Source of the DNA: Aporhodopirellula aestuarii
Lineage (GTDB): Bacteria > Planctomycetota > Planctomycetia > Pirellulales > Pirellulaceae
Direction of reading: 5' to 3'
NCBI RefSeq assembly: GCF_023701485.1
Contig: NZ_JAMQBK010000029.1
Coordinates: forward strand, 62,001 to 126,000
Length of the DNA: 64,000 bases
Part shown: piece by piece, positions 63,801-64,000 of the stretch
Layout: each line of letters starts with the position of its first letter
Numbering within the stretch: position 1 is the first letter of the stretch
Program-made: the position numbers and the translations under genes
Notes under the pieces: model-generated
What the model saw: only the letters and a program-made list of their open reading frames with translations
What the model was told of the DNA's origin: nothing
The model's database searches: none

Positions 63801-64000
63801 CTGCGGTGGAACCGTTGCAGCAAAATCTGCTCAAGCAATATCAAAGCCTCGGCGATGCTCTGGCGACGGAGCGGTTGACGTGGGGAATCCGTTTGCCGTC
63901 GGATGAAGCGACAGAAATGCTCAACACATCTCGTCTGTTGTCGCTCGCTCAAGTTTACAGCTTGACCGGGTGGAGCGAGGATCGACGACATGTCGGTGAA
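60899..64000 (+). CDS. Large secreted PQQ-repeat (beta-propeller) and TPR-like protein, 3' end beyond the window
   Basis: A frame open from GTG 60899 to the end of the window (1,034 residues without a stop); an ATG two bases earlier is followed by a stop. A signal peptide (TVPTLLVALVIQAWGTF, cleavage near NAQ-G) is followed by TPR-like helices (VRQQIREAKEALEQERYSDAVVRLGDLLRR) and PQQ-type repeats (LMRTTERLLGVDYRTGKRVWQYPW, LVALDLATEGKLLWRLG, VCLDPQDGSELWRQVL, MAYDVNTGTETWATPV). A helical TPR-like part returns at about 775-800 (ALTLLGKARELDPDNDDV). It should be in the periplasm or the outer membrane. A TACAAT lies at 60844. Function unknown. Confidence 0.85.
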   Translation, partial: MKRSVNLTVPTLLVALVIQAWGTFLTDANICNAQGLMQTSLDTATSELLPAPRSVRQQIREAKEALEQERYSDAVVRLGDLLRRTFNGNSGEITQDYFVRTSPSSEELRNRMIEQRIERLLDDEDDVLDSEGAATILRQVRDMIGRLPDQAFEIYELRYGPLAAKLLQDAQPTRDWEAVEQVRREFFHTKAGYRASYLLAMREWLLGNPLAVSLLLDDVVDLPRATSQLGDEVIWLHAGACWMAGRSLPKPIRVPADWSAAVQGNDFDEAAWESAVRSRFSSMAFTIDPTSVDYAYLGGRPSRSDNSDGQMPLSNARWKVESSGSPRQERLLESETAQLKATGQLPPPSWMPLRVGDQLLMRTTERLLGVDYRTGKRVWQYPWFAPPEAIPTSDDEDSRGRRGEEDPKDILVQRVWNDVPYGQISSDGERVYMIDDLRLVEVERFNPFGMRGMRSVKASKNTLVALDLATEGKLLWRLGSDETTPSRFSEAFFLGPPLPFRGRLYVMAEMAGEIVLVCLDPQDGSELWRQVLVSIESSGITTDPVRRVAGAMPTYHEGLLICPTGAGVTIAIDLIDQTLRWVNRHPRNASFTNNAFRQPADMSMNQLSQRWMTSVAIGDGTNVALTPVESDRMIVVDAVTGENRFHPQPRGKNLYLAGIRFDQYIIVRADRVMAYDVNTGTETWATPVDMMRPGQRVAGRGVFGETSYFLPTTSDELIEIALASGRVLSRRNVRYPLGNLVAVEGDIISQATTTTSVAYGEESLRPQVDRLLEADPEDLFAIVHKAELLLEDNRRAEALTLLGKARELDPDNDDVISLSVEAMLSSLREQHEISQADLDTLRQLIDRPEQQAELFVLQILRQLRSGEGGNGVSQDDLLVGFDLLLELSALMIERPTIATQQALIFPNEARQFTLSAWVTARVAEISDAADEATRDAISEKLLSHLSTRMRPNRMTLDQIVEHFSPLASAVEPLQQNLLKQYQSLGDALATERLTWGIRLPSDEATEMLNTSRLLSLAQVYSLTGWSEDRRHVGE

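Overview
The window reads as chromosomal DNA of a planctomycete of the Pirellulaceae (Rhodopirellula-like). This rests on a giant secreted protein with the planctomycete ETLEQRRLLA (LEPR-XLL) N-terminus and dockerin-like DALVIINELNR repeats, a small RPFLGIQFRCC-type zinc-ribbon protein, PQQ-repeat and DUF1111 secreted proteins, many start codons without Shine-Dalgarno sequences, and dispersed hairpin repeats. No rRNA, tRNA, CRISPR array or prophage was recognised.

Layout. 1-9 kb: a diheme cytochrome (DUF1111), MnmE, then a minus-strand block with a DUF971 protein, a YjhG/YagF-type sugar-acid dehydratase, a membrane zinc protease, a zinc-ribbon membrane protein and the ComM/YifB ATPase. 9-10.3 kb: a REP-associated (Y1, HUH) transposase preceded by two 33-bp direct repeats. 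10.5-25 kb: envelope genes, all minus: a 2,357-residue beta-helix/CARDB/dockerin-like protein, a Wza-type lipoprotein, an AsmA-like protein and a GT87 transferase, separated by gaps that hold hairpins and palindromes. 24.8-34.1 kb: GpmI, a Fur-family regulator, a BON-domain protein, an ECF sigma factor coupled to a small zinc-ribbon protein, a prepilin-peptidase-like protein and a LolD/LolC-E export pair. 34.4-37.4 kb: the lutABC lactate-oxidation genes.

37.5-50.5 kb is the S10-spc ribosomal cluster in conserved order (S10, L3, L4, L23, L2, S19, L22, S3, L16, L29, S17, L14, L24, L5, S14, S8, L6, L18, S5, L15, secY, adk). L30 is missing, gaps are wide, and S3 and L16 overlap by 62 bp. A sigma70-type promoter sits before S10 and a hairpin abuts the L3 ribosome-binding site.

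50.5-64 kb: a tight minus-strand operon runs from a soluble glucose-dehydrogenase-like protein through an unknown 113-residue protein to a sensor kinase and an NtrC-type activator. Then come an acyl-CoA-dehydrogenase-like protein paired with an O6-alkylguanine-DNA alkyltransferase, a GYF_2 protein and a PH-domain protein, NrdR coupled to a DevC-like permease, and a long secreted PQQ-repeat protein cut off by the window end.

Most of the window is conserved housekeeping or ordinary planctomycete accessory sequence. I see no clear defence island or wholly new system. The best leads are the sugar-dehydrogenase/two-component operon, the alkyltransferase/acyl-CoA-dehydrogenase pair, the sigma/zinc-ribbon pair, the transposase with its repeats, and the hairpin elements.
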